NCBI RefSeq assembly: GCF_009372255.1
Contig: NZ_LXGN01000034.1
Span: 179,401 to 243,400 of the forward strand
DNA: 64,000 nucleotides
Origin: Acinetobacter guerrae
GTDB taxonomy: Bacteria; Pseudomonadota; Gammaproteobacteria; Pseudomonadales; Moraxellaceae
Direction of reading: 5' to 3'
In this document: positions 43,894 to 52,536 of the stretch, piece by piece
Layout: each line of letters starts with the position of its first letter
Numbering within the stretch: position 1 is the first letter of the stretch
The notes under the pieces: generated by a model
Told to the model about the DNA's origin: nothing
Database searches by the model: none
Seen by the model: the letters and a program-made list of their open reading frames with translations, nothing else
Translations under genes and position numbers: made by a program

Positions 43894-44337
43894 ATGATTG
43901 TAAGAAGAGCAACATTGGAAGATTTAAATCAGCTTGCGGTGTTATTTGATGAATATCGTCAGTTTTATGGCGCTTCATCCAATCTTAAACAATCTTATAA
44001 TTTTCTAAAACAACGCTTCGAAAATAAAGAAAGTGTGATTTTTATTCATATCAAAGACGATGTTTTTACAGGTTTCGTCTTACTTTATCTGGGTTTTTCT
44101 TCTGTTGCATGTTCGAATTATTATATTTTAGACGATGTGTATGTTACGCCAGTTTATCGTCGTCAGGGATCTGCCAGACAACTCATCGATACTGCAATAT
44201 TATTTGCACGACATGAAAGTGCACTAAGGATTAGTCTAGAAACTCAGAAAACCAATGTAGAATCTCAACGACTTTATGAGTCAATGGGATTTATTCAGGA
44301 TGATGCATTTCTTACCTATCACTGTTTTCTTAAATAA
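43894..44337 (+). CDS. GNAT-family N-acetyltransferase
   Basis: 147 residues. MIVRRATLEDLNQLAVLFDEYR is a typical GNAT opening. ILDDVYVTPVYRRQGSARQLID carries the acetyl-CoA loop (R-R-Q-G-x-A/G) at about residues 82-103, and SLETQKTNVESQRLYESMGF completes the fold. GGAG lies 8-11 nt before the ATG. The substrate is unknown. It does not have the length or basic N-terminus typical of TacT/AtaT toxins, so pairing with the upstream antitoxin-like gene is doubtful. It ends 2 nt from the convergent rsuA stop. Confidence 0.88.
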   Translation: MIVRRATLEDLNQLAVLFDEYRQFYGASSNLKQSYNFLKQRFENKESVIFIHIKDDVFTGFVLLYLGFSSVACSNYYILDDVYVTPVYRRQGSARQLIDTAILFARHESALRISLETQKTNVESQRLYESMGFIQDDAFLTYHCFLK

Positions 44338-44339
44338 TT

Positions 44340-45050
44340 TCACTGTGAATTTGATTGTTGTGCTGCCTGAATTTGCGCTTTATTTAAATAAATCCACTCC
44401 CCTAATTCAAGCTCAGGCAAATCCAATTCACCAATTTGCTGACGATGCAGTGCTTGAACTTTATTTCCTACTGCAGCAAGCATACGTTTAACCTGATGAT
44501 AAACACCCTGATGAATCGTTAAACTGACTTGATATTCATTTAATAGATGAACATCTGTCGCAGCAAAAATTCCTTTTTCGTTATGTAACTCAACTCCATT
44601 TTCTAGCGCGATTAATTGTTCCTGAGAAATCGGGTCGAGTGTCGTGACATGATAAATCTTTGGCACATGGCGTTTGGGGTGTGTCAACGCATGTAAAAAT
44701 TGACCATCATCAGTCAGTAATAATAGCCCTGTTGTATCTTGATCTAAGCGTCCAACCGCAGCAAGTCCGCGTTCACGTAAGAGATCTGGAAATAAATTAA
44801 AAACACTTTGGTGATGCTGTGGTTGATGTGAACATTCAAAACCTTGGGGTTTATTCAGCGCAATATACACTTTTTCGCGATAAGTATAATCTTGAGCATA
44901 AACTGAAAAGTTCAAATCTTCTAATTTGACATGATGTTTAATATCAGTCTGGACTTCACCCTGAATTTTAATTGCTCCGTTTTTAATCAGTTGCTGGCAA
45001 TGTTTACGAGAACCAAAACCTTGTGACTGCAACATTTTTTCCAACAGCAT
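44340..45050 (-). CDS. rsuA: 16S rRNA pseudouridine(516) synthase
   Basis: 236 residues. The S4-like RNA-binding N-terminus LEKMLQSQGFGSRKHCQQLIKNG is followed by the RsuA-type catalytic block AVGRLDQDTTGLLLLTDDG (catalytic Asp, about residues 98-116). TLDPISQEQLIALENGV and IHQGVYHQVKRMLAAVGNKV complete the RsuA/RluB/E/F pattern. RsuA rather than RluE/F is chosen by overall resemblance. Convergent with the GNAT gene. Confidence 0.9.
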   Translation of the reverse strand: MLLEKMLQSQGFGSRKHCQQLIKNGAIKIQGEVQTDIKHHVKLEDLNFSVYAQDYTYREKVYIALNKPQGFECSHQPQHHQSVFNLFPDLLRERGLAAVGRLDQDTTGLLLLTDDGQFLHALTHPKRHVPKIYHVTTLDPISQEQLIALENGVELHNEKGIFAATDVHLLNEYQVSLTIHQGVYHQVKRMLAAVGNKVQALHRQQIGELDLPELELGEWIYLNKAQIQAAQQSNSQ

Positions 45051-45416
45051 AACAACATCCCAAATAAGCGATGCTATAGTTTAACTGATTTTATAAATTT
45101 AATGAGTCGAAATAGTCAGAATTAGACAGATATAGCGTAATTACACAAAAATTTAAATTTTAAGCTTTGCTTAAATCAACAAGATTTAAGGGGCAATACA
45201 AATGTAAAATCTGAATAGTTCGACAAACTTATTAATCAATTTCAAACTTGCATGAATTTCATCCACCAAACTCTTAAAGCGTATTACAATCAATTTTTCT
45301 ACCAAAAATTTAAAATATTATGATTTCAAAGTAATGACCTTTATATATAAGTTTCATCATTTATTTTTTCTTATATAATTTATATTCTATGAACTTAAAT
45401 TAAACCTCTCTCATAA
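45051..45416. other. AT-rich intergenic stretch downstream of the Tat gene pair
   Basis: About 370 very AT-rich bases between the rsuA start and a strong hairpin. No reading frame of note, no RNA gene and no recognisable insertion sequence. It begins an AT-rich patch that continues to about 47.7 kb. Confidence 0.5.
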
Positions 45417-45455
45417 ATATAATACAAATAAGCGGATTACTTATTTGTATTATAT
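45417..45455 (-). terminator. Long AT-rich hairpin downstream of the Tat gene pair
   Basis: Perfect 16-bp stem ATATAATACAAATAAG (45417-45432) and CTTATTTGTATTATAT (45440-45455) with loop CGGATTA. It lies 47 nt after the 45503 stop on the minus strand. It probably ends the Tat-gene transcript; the T-tract after it is weak. Confidence 0.65.
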
Positions 45456-45502
45456 GCTAGCTAATTAACTTATACTTTAAAAAAAATTGATAACTCTAAA
45501 AA

Positions 45503-46276
45503 TTAACCATTAGGATATTTTTGATTAATTAATTGGGTTCGGAGAATACCCATTCGTGTTGAAAGATTAGTTAAGATATATAAATCTCTCCTCCGATTTT
45601 GTACTGGTAAAGCATCGATATCATAATCTAATGGCATCACAATTCCTTTGGGTATTGCTGCATTCATTCCATAAATTTTAGATATATCAATAGCTAAAGA
45701 TTGTTGATCTGCATGAGTAAAGATCGCAACTTTACCTAATCCAATAGCTGAGTTTGCTTTCTTAACAATCATATCTGCCACTTGATCAATACTTGCTGTA
45801 ATGACTCCATTTGTATTGATAGTTGGATTACCTACTGAAATGACTTTATTGCTCTCTAGATGATACTTTGACTTTAAGATAGAGGCCACTTCCCATTGTG
45901 CGTAAATTAATACTGGAGTCATTTGATAAAACACATACACCGCATCGGCAATTTGCTCATTAATAGGTCCAAGCTCTGGCATTGTATTACCATTCAATGC
46001 TGGGCGATATCCAAAGCTGTAAGCTACAATCGTATTAATTGTATTTAGATCGAAAGTAGCAGTATCCCAATTAAATAATGTCTTAAACAGATGCTGAGTC
46101 TGTGTATTTGCCAAAGTGGCCTCATTCAATTCAGTCGTTAATTTACCTAACATTTGTCGCTTTAATTCAGCGTCTGATGCAGCCAAAGTTGAAGCGGTCG
46201 CAAAAACCGAGGAACCAATTGTGTACAAGCCTACAATAGAGGGAGCTAAGGTAAGAAAACGTCGACGTGTTAACAT
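45503..46276 (-). CDS. Tat-exported protein of unknown function (paralogue 1)
   Basis: 257 residues. The N-terminus MLTRRRFLTLAPSIVGLY is a twin-arginine signal (TRRRFL), probably cut near VFA|TAS. The body shares a long pattern with the neighbouring gene: (A/G)Y-(S/A)-FG-x-RP, then LGPINEQIAD, then IYAQWEVASILKSKYHL, then RRDLYILT, and the same YPNG ending. A folded periplasmic protein exported with its cofactor, or folded quickly, is implied by Tat use. No named family was recognised with confidence. The order of motifs weakly recalls DUF218/YdcF proteins. Confidence 0.78.
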   Translation of the reverse strand: MLTRRRFLTLAPSIVGLYTIGSSVFATASTLAASDAELKRQMLGKLTTELNEATLANTQTQHLFKTLFNWDTATFDLNTINTIVAYSFGYRPALNGNTMPELGPINEQIADAVYVFYQMTPVLIYAQWEVASILKSKYHLESNKVISVGNPTINTNGVITASIDQVADMIVKKANSAIGLGKVAIFTHADQQSLAIDISKIYGMNAAIPKGIVMPLDYDIDALPVQNRRRDLYILTNLSTRMGILRTQLINQKYPNG

Positions 46277-46300
46277 TATAAGATTTCCTAAAGTAAGGTA

Positions 46301-47134
46301 TTAGCCCTGAGGGTATGCTTGCTTGGTTAATAGCATTGTTTTGCTATAAAGCTGTGCATATATATCGTGAATGAGGTACAGATCGCGACTGCGTGTCCAA
46401 GGTTGCCCAGACTGTTCATCATAGATAACTGGCAAAGAAACTTCTTGGACTACGGCTGCATTTATTCCACGTAATTGTGAAGTCAAGATACATCGTTTAG
46501 CGTGATCTCTATGACCTACAATAGCAGCATTACCTAATACAGCTGCTCCTCCAGAAATTTTAATAATTGTATTGGCGACATCATCAGTGCTGAGATAGAT
46601 AATGGTTCCATCAGACGCGATGATTGGCTCAATAGAAGTTAACACATCTTCACCTAAATGATATTTAGATGTTAAAAAACGAGCAATTTCCCATTGAGCA
46701 TAAATTTTGACAGGCTTTAATTTATAGATACTATAAATTGTATCCGCAAGTGCTTCATTCATTGGGCCAGGATCAGGCATTGCTGCTTGATTTCCACCAT
46801 TACTAGAAGTATTTCCACTTTGTTGATTAGGACGATTACCAAAAGCATAACCAATGATACTATTGATTTTATTGGCTTTAATTTGTGGTAACTGCCAGTT
46901 GAAGCAACAGTCAAGTATGATGGGAGAGACAATACTTGCAATGTTTGCATCGCCTAACTGTATATTCATTTTAGCTGTAATTTGAGTTAGTAAATTTGAG
47001 TCATTTATTGGCTCTTGATTACTTATTTCTTGCTGCTGGTCATTATCATTGCAACCACTTAATAAAGTTCCTGCAACCAATGCAGTACCTACAGCTAGAA
47101 ATTTTCTACGATTACTATCGGGAAATTCACTCAT
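46301..47134 (-). CDS. Tat-exported lipoprotein of unknown function (paralogue 2)
   Basis: 277 residues. The N-terminus SNRRKFLAVGTALVAGTLLSGCNDN combines a twin-arginine motif with a lipobox (LSGC), so it is probably a Tat-exported lipoprotein. It aligns along its length with the adjacent 257-aa gene, for example GYAFGNRPN, DPGPMNEALADTIYSIY, VKIYAQWEIARFLTSKYHL, RSRDLYLI and a YPQG end. YLSTDDVANT and VGHRDHAKRC resemble the S-T-x-x-N-A and H-x-x-R-A blocks of DUF218/YdcF proteins in order. That link is tentative. It lies 24 nt upstream of its paralogue in one operon. Confidence 0.78.
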   Translation of the reverse strand: MSEFPDSNRRKFLAVGTALVAGTLLSGCNDNDQQQEISNQEPINDSNLLTQITAKMNIQLGDANIASIVSPIILDCCFNWQLPQIKANKINSIIGYAFGNRPNQQSGNTSSNGGNQAAMPDPGPMNEALADTIYSIYKLKPVKIYAQWEIARFLTSKYHLGEDVLTSIEPIIASDGTIIYLSTDDVANTIIKISGGAAVLGNAAIVGHRDHAKRCILTSQLRGINAAVVQEVSLPVIYDEQSGQPWTRSRDLYLIHDIYAQLYSKTMLLTKQAYPQG

Positions 47135-47330
47135 TATCTAATCCTAGATATGTTTAAGTTTAAAAAAAATTTTAATAATTTAATATCATGAAATTTTTGG
47201 ATTTTAATTTGAATTAATGACAATAAAGTTAAATTTATTATTTTTTTAAAATATTTTTTAATATTAATAAAAATTAAATATATTTTATTTTCTGCCTACT
47301 TTCAGATTTAATAAAGCAATGGTTTTGATA
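47135..47330. other. AT-rich region between the divergent Tat operon and the SurE-like remnant
   Basis: About 200 bases of A/T-rich sequence with runs of T. It should hold the promoter of the Tat operon (minus strand). No confident promoter boxes or repeats were chosen. The stretch 47581-47721, after the remnant, likewise holds only the presumed promoter of the DUF441 gene. Confidence 0.4.
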
Positions 47331-47580
47331 TGAAAAAAATTTATTGGGCAACCTTATTTTATCTGCTTGTACAACACAAGTTTTTGCAATAAATATATTA
47401 TTAGTTAGCAATGATGGTCTAACTAGTAATATTAAAGCTTTATAAGACGAGTTAAAGTGTGACTACTCATACTTCCACTGACACCAAGATTTTAGCATAA
47501 CTTTTCTTTTAATCACCCCTGATATTAATGCAAATACTTTTACTCAACTCATACCAGCACCCTATGTGAGACTAATCTAA
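47331..47580 (+). pseudogene. Decayed SurE-like (5'/3'-nucleotidase) gene fragment
   Basis: ATG at 47331 reads MKKIYWATLFYL, then a frame change leads into SACTTQVFAINILLVSNDGLTSNIKAL, followed by in-frame stops and further readable patches such as LLITPDINANTF. A signal peptide followed by I-L-x-S-N-D-x-G is the opening of exported SurE proteins, which have the SNDDG metal-binding motif. One Asp is missing and at least one frameshift and several stops are present, so it is non-functional. It lies on the opposite strand from the Tat pair. Confidence 0.55.
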
Positions 47581-47721
47581 TTTATACTTACTTAAGCTAT
47601 ATGAAGCAAATGGCGCTTGCGATTATCAAATAACCAAAAAGAAAAATGATCTTTTTCAACCATTGGTAAAATAAAAAAACGTTATACACTACACCACTCC
47701 CCAATACACACTTTTATTGCC

Positions 47722-48180
47722 ATGATCATGTCCCAGCTTGATGTCAACCTATTGGTTTTACTCGTTTTACTGGCTTGTGGCATTTTCAGTCAAAATGCGG
47801 CAGTCACGATTGCTGCTGGTGTATTGATCTTTTTCAAACTTACCCCTTTGAATCAATTTTTTCCTTATTTACAACAACATGGTTTAAATATTGGCATTAT
47901 TATTTTGACCATTGGTGTTCTTACTCCGATCGCCAGTGGCAAATTAAGTGGTGATACAATTCTTAAATCATTCATGAGTTACAAATCCATTTTAGCCATT
48001 GCAGTTGGTCTATTAGTTGCTTGGTTAGGCGGACGTGGAGTTAAGCTCATGAGCAATCAACCCGATGTAGTGGCGGGTTTATTGATTGGTACAGTGGCTG
48101 GTGTCGCGGTACTCAGAGGAGTCCCTGTCGGGCCACTGATTGCAGCAGGAATTCTATCTTTACTGATAGGTTCTCAATAA
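47722..48180 (+). CDS. DUF441 (YeaL-like) membrane protein
   Basis: 152 residues, about four membrane segments. The block [22 protein letters not shown], then [24 protein letters not shown], then [25 protein letters not shown] is the DUF441 signature. The function of this conserved family is unknown. An internal ATG at 47728 is an equally possible start. Confidence 0.9.
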   Translation: MIMSQLDVNLLVLLVLLACGIFSQNAAVTIAAGVLIFFKLTPLNQFFPYLQQHGLNIGIIILTIGVLTPIASGKLSGDTILKSFMSYKSILAIAVGLLVAWLGGRGVKLMSNQPDVVAGLLIGTVAGVAVLRGVPVGPLIAAGILSLLIGSQ

Positions 48181-48205
48181 TTCTCCCATCAAAATTATTT
48201 TCGGA

Positions 48206-49201
48206 CTATTTTTTTGATCTTTTAGACAGATACATTTGCTGATCTGCATATTCTAGTAATTGTTCAACTGTATCTGCATGGGTTGGATAAATCGCAACTC
48301 CTGTGCTGGCTCGAATGCTTAAATTTTTATTTTCAAACATAAATACTTGTTCACAAATGTCATTGATTCGATCAACCACATTTAAACTCAACTTCGGATC
48401 AACCAACTGAGTGAGAATGATTGCAAACTCATCTCCTCCAATACGAGCAAGATGATCTTGAACACGAATCACCATTTTTAATCTTTGCGCAAACTCTTTT
48501 AAAGCTGCGTCGCCTACTCGATGTCCATATTGGTCATTAATCACTTTTAACCCATCCATATCAATCATTAATAAAGCAAAGTAATTCTGAGTGGACTGAG
48601 TCGAAGCCAGACATCTTCTAAAATGATCCAAAAATTGACTTCTGTTGGACAGCTCGGTAAGCACATCTTGCGTTGCCATACGATACAATTCTTGCGTACC
48701 AAATCGTGTCGCATGATACATAGCTGCTGCGATAAGTTCAGACATTAATTCAAGTAGTTGCAAATCACCCGTTTCAAATGCTGCAATTTTTTTGGAATAT
48801 ATTTTTAATACACCTAATGGCTCATCACAATGAATAAGCGGAACCACCGCCATTGAACGAAGTCCAACATAACGACAAGCGATGACATCAACCCTGGAAT
48901 CTAGCTCAGTATCAGTGCTATATAAAATTTGTTTTTTTTCAATACATAAGCCAGAAAGACTATTTTTAATTTTTATGCGATGCCCAAGTAAATTTAAGTC
49001 ACTATCAGACACCGCATGAACGACCATTTCATCCGCTTCCAAAAGTTCAATAATAGCGCCATCTGCCTCAATAATGGTTTTTGATTGTTGAGCAACAACC
49101 ATCATCACTGCGCTTAAATCCAGCCCCAGTTTTACAATAGCAGTCTGTGTCTTAATGACTGAAAGCAATTGTTGGACTGTCGGTTGATAATTACCAGACA
49201 T
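48206..49201 (-). CDS. Diguanylate cyclase with N-terminal GAF domain
   Basis: 331 residues. Residues about 20-155 form a GAF sensor (IIEADGAIIELLEAD, LRSMAVVPLIHCDEPLGVLKIYS). The GGDEF domain covers about residues 165-328 with an intact active site, ARIGGDEFAI. An RxxD inhibitory site, RVQD, lies exactly five residues before it, so the enzyme should make c-di-GMP and be product-inhibited. It has no membrane segment. The ligand of the GAF domain is unknown. Confidence 0.94.
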   Translation of the reverse strand: MSGNYQPTVQQLLSVIKTQTAIVKLGLDLSAVMMVVAQQSKTIIEADGAIIELLEADEMVVHAVSDSDLNLLGHRIKIKNSLSGLCIEKKQILYSTDTELDSRVDVIACRYVGLRSMAVVPLIHCDEPLGVLKIYSKKIAAFETGDLQLLELMSELIAAAMYHATRFGTQELYRMATQDVLTELSNRSQFLDHFRRCLASTQSTQNYFALLMIDMDGLKVINDQYGHRVGDAALKEFAQRLKMVIRVQDHLARIGGDEFAIILTQLVDPKLSLNVVDRINDICEQVFMFENKNLSIRASTGVAIYPTHADTVEQLLEYADQQMYLSKRSKK

Positions 49202-49380
49202 TCAAACCCCTAAACCATACTTAAAACATAATTAATTTTTAACTATTAAAATAATAAGGAAAGGCTTATAGGAAATTTTACGACTTGTAAAGAAAAATGC
49301 ATAGAAAATAAACAGACTCATGCGCTCAAAAAAGCACATTTTCAAAACTAACCGATGACAAACGATCTTTATAGAAAATG

Positions 49381-49407
49381 AAAATCGCCTGCCATAAAAT
49401 AACAGGC
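49381..49407 (-). terminator. Rho-independent terminator of metR
   Basis: GCCTG (49387-49391) pairs with CAGGC (49403-49407) with an 11-nt loop. On the minus strand it is followed by GATTTTC. It abuts the metR stop at 49408. Confidence 0.65.
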
Positions 49408-50328
49408 TTAAGATGAATAATAATGGGCTCGTTTCTGAGAAAATTTTTCAAGCTGTTTTAAAAACCCTTCAAAATAACTTTTTTCTTTTTCATCAGTCCG
49501 ATAACCTGCATATAAAGTACGACGTAAACCCTGTGGTGTAACACAATTCAAACGGCGACTCGTGACCCAGCCTTTTTGTTCATACTCACTCACCACCCAA
49601 TCAGGCAAGGCGGAAATACCACGACCACTCGCAACCAACTGAATAAGCATTTGTGTTAAATCGGTAGTACGGATGGTCTTGGGTTGAACATTCGCGGGTA
49701 TAAATAAATGTGCCATGATATCTAAACGATGTTTATCAACTGGATAAGTAATCAGCGTTTCTTCAGCTAAATTCTGCACAGTAATGTTTTCAGCACGTAC
49801 CAATGGATGTGTATTGGACAACACCAGTCGAGACTCATATTCAAAAATTGGAAAATATTCTATGCCTTTTAACTCGATTGGATCTGCGGTGATTAGCAAA
49901 TCAAACTCACCATTTTGCAAGAGTTCATGTGGATTGGCTTCAAAACCAGAAGCAAAATCCAGATCGACATCAGGGTATTGTTGGCGATATTGATTTAGTA
50001 ATGGCATCAACCAGTCAAAACAACTATGACATTCTGAAGAAAAAATGATTCGACCTGTTTGTCCGTGAACGATGCGCGTAATATCACTTTGCGTAATTTG
50101 AATCTGAGGTAAGACATCATCGGCAAGTTTTAATAACCTTTGACCAACATTTGAAAAAGTCACAGGTCGACTACGGCGATTAACCACCTCTACCCCATAC
50201 CAATGATCAAGTTCTTTAAGCTGATGTGAAATCGCTGATGGAGTCAAACATAGATCATTAGCTGCGGCGACCAATGAACCATGCTCACGTAAAGCTAATA
50301 AAGTTTTAAGATGGCGAATTTCAAGCAT
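49408..50328 (-). CDS. metR: LysR-family regulator MetR
   Basis: 306 residues. The N-terminal winged helix is EIRHLKTLLALREHGSLVAAA..LTPSAISHQLKELD. The effector domain contains ECHSCFDWLMPLL and DFASGFEANPHELLQNGEFDLLITADP. It closes with GRGISALPDWVVSEYEQKGWV. These segments follow E. coli MetR closely (ECHSCIQWLTP, ALQQGELDLVMTSD). MetR uses homocysteine to activate metE and related methionine genes. A perfect TGAA-N5-TTCA box lies 19 nt upstream of its start. Confidence 0.93.
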   Translation of the reverse strand: MLEIRHLKTLLALREHGSLVAAANDLCLTPSAISHQLKELDHWYGVEVVNRRSRPVTFSNVGQRLLKLADDVLPQIQITQSDITRIVHGQTGRIIFSSECHSCFDWLMPLLNQYRQQYPDVDLDFASGFEANPHELLQNGEFDLLITADPIELKGIEYFPIFEYESRLVLSNTHPLVRAENITVQNLAEETLITYPVDKHRLDIMAHLFIPANVQPKTIRTTDLTQMLIQLVASGRGISALPDWVVSEYEQKGWVTSRRLNCVTPQGLRRTLYAGYRTDEKEKSYFEGFLKQLEKFSQKRAHYYSS

Positions 50329-50347
50329 AAAGTCGAATCAAAAATAG

Positions 50348-50360
50348 TGAATATTATTCA
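50348..50360. promoter_or_regulatory. MetR-type binding box upstream of metR
   Basis: TGAATATTATTCA is an exact match to the published MetR consensus TGAA-N5-TTCA. It lies 19 nt upstream of the metR ATG at 50328, which suggests autoregulation. The rest of 50329-50580 is AT-rich with no gene seen. Confidence 0.65.
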
Positions 50361-50580
50361 TTATATCATATAATTTATTAGCCTGATTCAACATAAATTG
50401 TATTTCATTATTCTCTCATAAAATGAATATGGCTCAACTTATATGTCTTTAAAACACAATAATTTTCTAGTCCCATTTTGACAGATCAAGTAGTTTAGCT
50501 GCTAACTTTTGACTAAAATATTAAAAATCAATGCGTTAAAAAAATTAAAGATAAAACATAAAAAACTATAACCAAAAACT

Positions 50581-50600
50581 CTAGGTCTGGGTTGACCTAG
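50581..50600. terminator. Hairpin terminator downstream of the lipoprotein gene
   Basis: CTAGGTC (50581-50587) pairs with GACCTAG (50594-50600), with a 6-nt loop. T-rich sequence follows on both strands (GGCTTTTTTA on plus, AGTTTTTGG on minus), so it may act both ways. It lies 44 nt past the stop of the 50645 gene. Confidence 0.75.
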
Positions 50601-50644
50601 GGCTTTTTTATCAGAACGATTGGTCTATCAAATTAACCATAAAG

Positions 50645-51094
50645 TTATTTTTCAACATCATTAACTTGAGTTTGTGATTGAGCAACCATTGAAAGTAACT
50701 GATGACTTTCAACATTGTCGTTTTGATCAAATATCACCTGATAAGAAAGTTTCTTCCCATCAAAATATGATTCTGCAGGCGTTCCAATGACTTCCCACAA
50801 ACCAATCGAAGCGACATCTGCTAAGCCATGCCAAATCACACGACTGGTTTTATTTGCTTTGGAATAACCTTGTTGGAAAGTATAAATTTCTACACGCTGA
50901 CCATCTTTATATTCACTTGTAACAGGTGCACCAAACTCAGCAATCACATGATTACGTGAGATACCTGTATTTAGAACACTTAAATTTTTCTTACTGGGCT
51001 GATTACTTGCCATTACTACAGCACAACCAGTACTGGTGAATACAGAAACTAACAACCCCACAGCCATACATTTTTTTAACATCTTCATACTCAT
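50645..51094 (-). CDS. Putative lipoprotein, BamE/SmpA-like fold suggested
   Basis: 149 residues from the ATG at 51094. Longer starts back to 51175 are possible but would put 27 residues before an otherwise standard signal. The signal MLKKCMAVGLLVSVFTSTGC ends in a lipobox (STGC). The mature part has the pattern L-x-x-G-x-S-R-x-x-V-I-A-E-F-G-x-P, then YKDGQRVEIYTFQQGY, reminiscent of BamE/OmlA-type modules that test G-x-S and P-x-x-x-Y strands. This is an inference from pattern only. Gene order does not help. Confidence 0.72.
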   Translation of the reverse strand: MSMKMLKKCMAVGLLVSVFTSTGCAVVMASNQPSKKNLSVLNTGISRNHVIAEFGAPVTSEYKDGQRVEIYTFQQGYSKANKTSRVIWHGLADVASIGLWEVIGTPAESYFDGKKLSYQVIFDQNDNVESHQLLSMVAQSQTQVNDVEK

Positions 51095-51292
51095 TATTCT
51101 GATTAACTCCATCACCGAATTAAGCCCCGTAATGCAGCATGCAAATATATATTGTATATAGCTTTTTTCAATCACTATTTATCTCTGTAAAGATGTTAAA
51201 AATCTTTAACCCCGAGTAAATTAGTTAACTATTATGATCTCTTTCAACTATAATTATTTCTTGATTATTCTCCCATTTCTCTCAATTTTTTT

Positions 51293-52495
51293 ATGCCATC
51301 TAAATCAAATACATCGATTGCTTCGGGCTCACCCCGACAATATTCCTTATTCTGGGTCATTTTAGCGCTAGCGATTGGTGGCTTTTGTATTGGAACAACT
51401 GAATTTGTCGCAATGGGACTGATTCAGGAGATCGCAACAGATCTACATATCAGTGTCCCAGAGGCGGGGCATTTTATCAGCGCTTATGCGCTGGGTGTGG
51501 TGATAGGTGCACCTGTCATTGCCATTTTAGGTGCACGTATTCCTCGTAAGTCGCTATTACTTGGTCTCATGCTGTTTTACGGAATTGCCAATGCATTAAC
51601 AGCGCTCGCAAATACTCCTGAAACAGTTTTGATTTCACGGTTCATTGCGGGATTTCCTCATGGTGCTTATTTTGGTGTAGGCGCACTTGTTGCAGCCGAG
51701 TTAGCTGGACCTAAAAAACGTGCGTCCGCAGTTGCACAAATGATGATGGGACTGACCGTTGCAACGGTATTGGGCGTTCCACTTGCAACATGGTTAGGTC
51801 AACATTTTGGATGGCGTTCAGGTTTTGAATTTTCATCCGCTATTGCCTTCATTACATTATTTGCAATTATTATTTTTGTTCCTCAAATTCCTGTTCATGC
51901 AACAGCAAGTATTAAGACTGAATTAGCAGGTTTAAAAAATATACACATGTGGCTGACACTGGCTGTAGGCGCAGTAGGTTTTGGTGGTATGTTTTCCGTA
52001 TATAGCTATGTGTCTCCTATTCTCACAGAATATACCAAAGTGAATATTGATATCGTTCCCATTGCACTTTCAATTTGGGGCGTGGGTATGGTGATTGGTG
52101 GTTTACTTGCAGGCTGGTTAGCCGATCGGAATTTAAATAAAACCATCGTTGGCGTTCTGATTAGTTCTGCGCTTGCATTCGTTTTTGCCAGTTTTATGAT
52201 GAGCCAACTTTATACAGCGATACTTGCATTATTTTTAATCGGCTTTACAGTAATGGGGCTAGGTGGAACCTTACAAATGCGGTTAATGGATGTTTCGGGC
52301 GAGGCTCAAGGATTGGCCGCATCGCTGAATCATTCAGCATTTAATCTGGCGAATGCATTAGGCGCTTTTTTAGGTGGATGGGTGTTAAGTCATCAGATGG
52401 GTTGGATTGCTCCAATCTGGGTCGGATTTGTACTGAGTTTAGGTGGATTAGCAATTTTACTCATTGCTTTTGCTGTAGAAAAATATAAAAAATAA
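51293..52495 (+). CDS. MFS transporter, DHA1 family (AraJ/YdhP-like)
   Basis: 400 residues with twelve predicted membrane segments. FVAMGLIQEIATDLHIS and SAYALGVVIGAPVIAILGARIPRK are DHA1 features, as is RFIAGFPHGAYFGVGALVAAEL, the motif of the arabinose-efflux-like (AraJ) subgroup. LADRNLNKT marks the central loop of the second half. These pumps export sugars, drugs or metabolites by proton antiport; the substrate is not known. It is convergent with the K+ channel gene. Confidence 0.9.
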   Translation: MPSKSNTSIASGSPRQYSLFWVILALAIGGFCIGTTEFVAMGLIQEIATDLHISVPEAGHFISAYALGVVIGAPVIAILGARIPRKSLLLGLMLFYGIANALTALANTPETVLISRFIAGFPHGAYFGVGALVAAELAGPKKRASAVAQMMMGLTVATVLGVPLATWLGQHFGWRSGFEFSSAIAFITLFAIIIFVPQIPVHATASIKTELAGLKNIHMWLTLAVGAVGFGGMFSVYSYVSPILTEYTKVNIDIVPIALSIWGVGMVIGGLLAGWLADRNLNKTIVGVLISSALAFVFASFMMSQLYTAILALFLIGFTVMGLGGTLQMRLMDVSGEAQGLAASLNHSAFNLANALGAFLGGWVLSHQMGWIAPIWVGFVLSLGGLAILLIAFAVEKYKK

Positions 52496-52502
52496 CTTCA
52501 TC

Positions 52503-52536
52503 AGGCATGAGATTAAAGCCGAGTAATCTCATGCCT
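52503..52536. terminator. Perfect 13-bp inverted repeat between convergent genes
   Basis: AGGCATGAGATTA (52503-52515) and TAATCTCATGCCT (52524-52536) flank an 8-nt loop. It spans the channel gene stop and lies 8 nt after the MFS stop. A T-rich tract follows on the minus strand only, so it is a better terminator for the channel gene; it may serve both. Confidence 0.7.

Noticed and set aside
43894-44337. GNAT protein as a TacT/AtaT-type toxin
   Set aside because: Typical toxin partners carry a DUF1778 antitoxin in tight overlap; here the spacing is 108 nt, the upstream protein is RelB/DinJ-like, and the GNAT gene has its own ribosome site.
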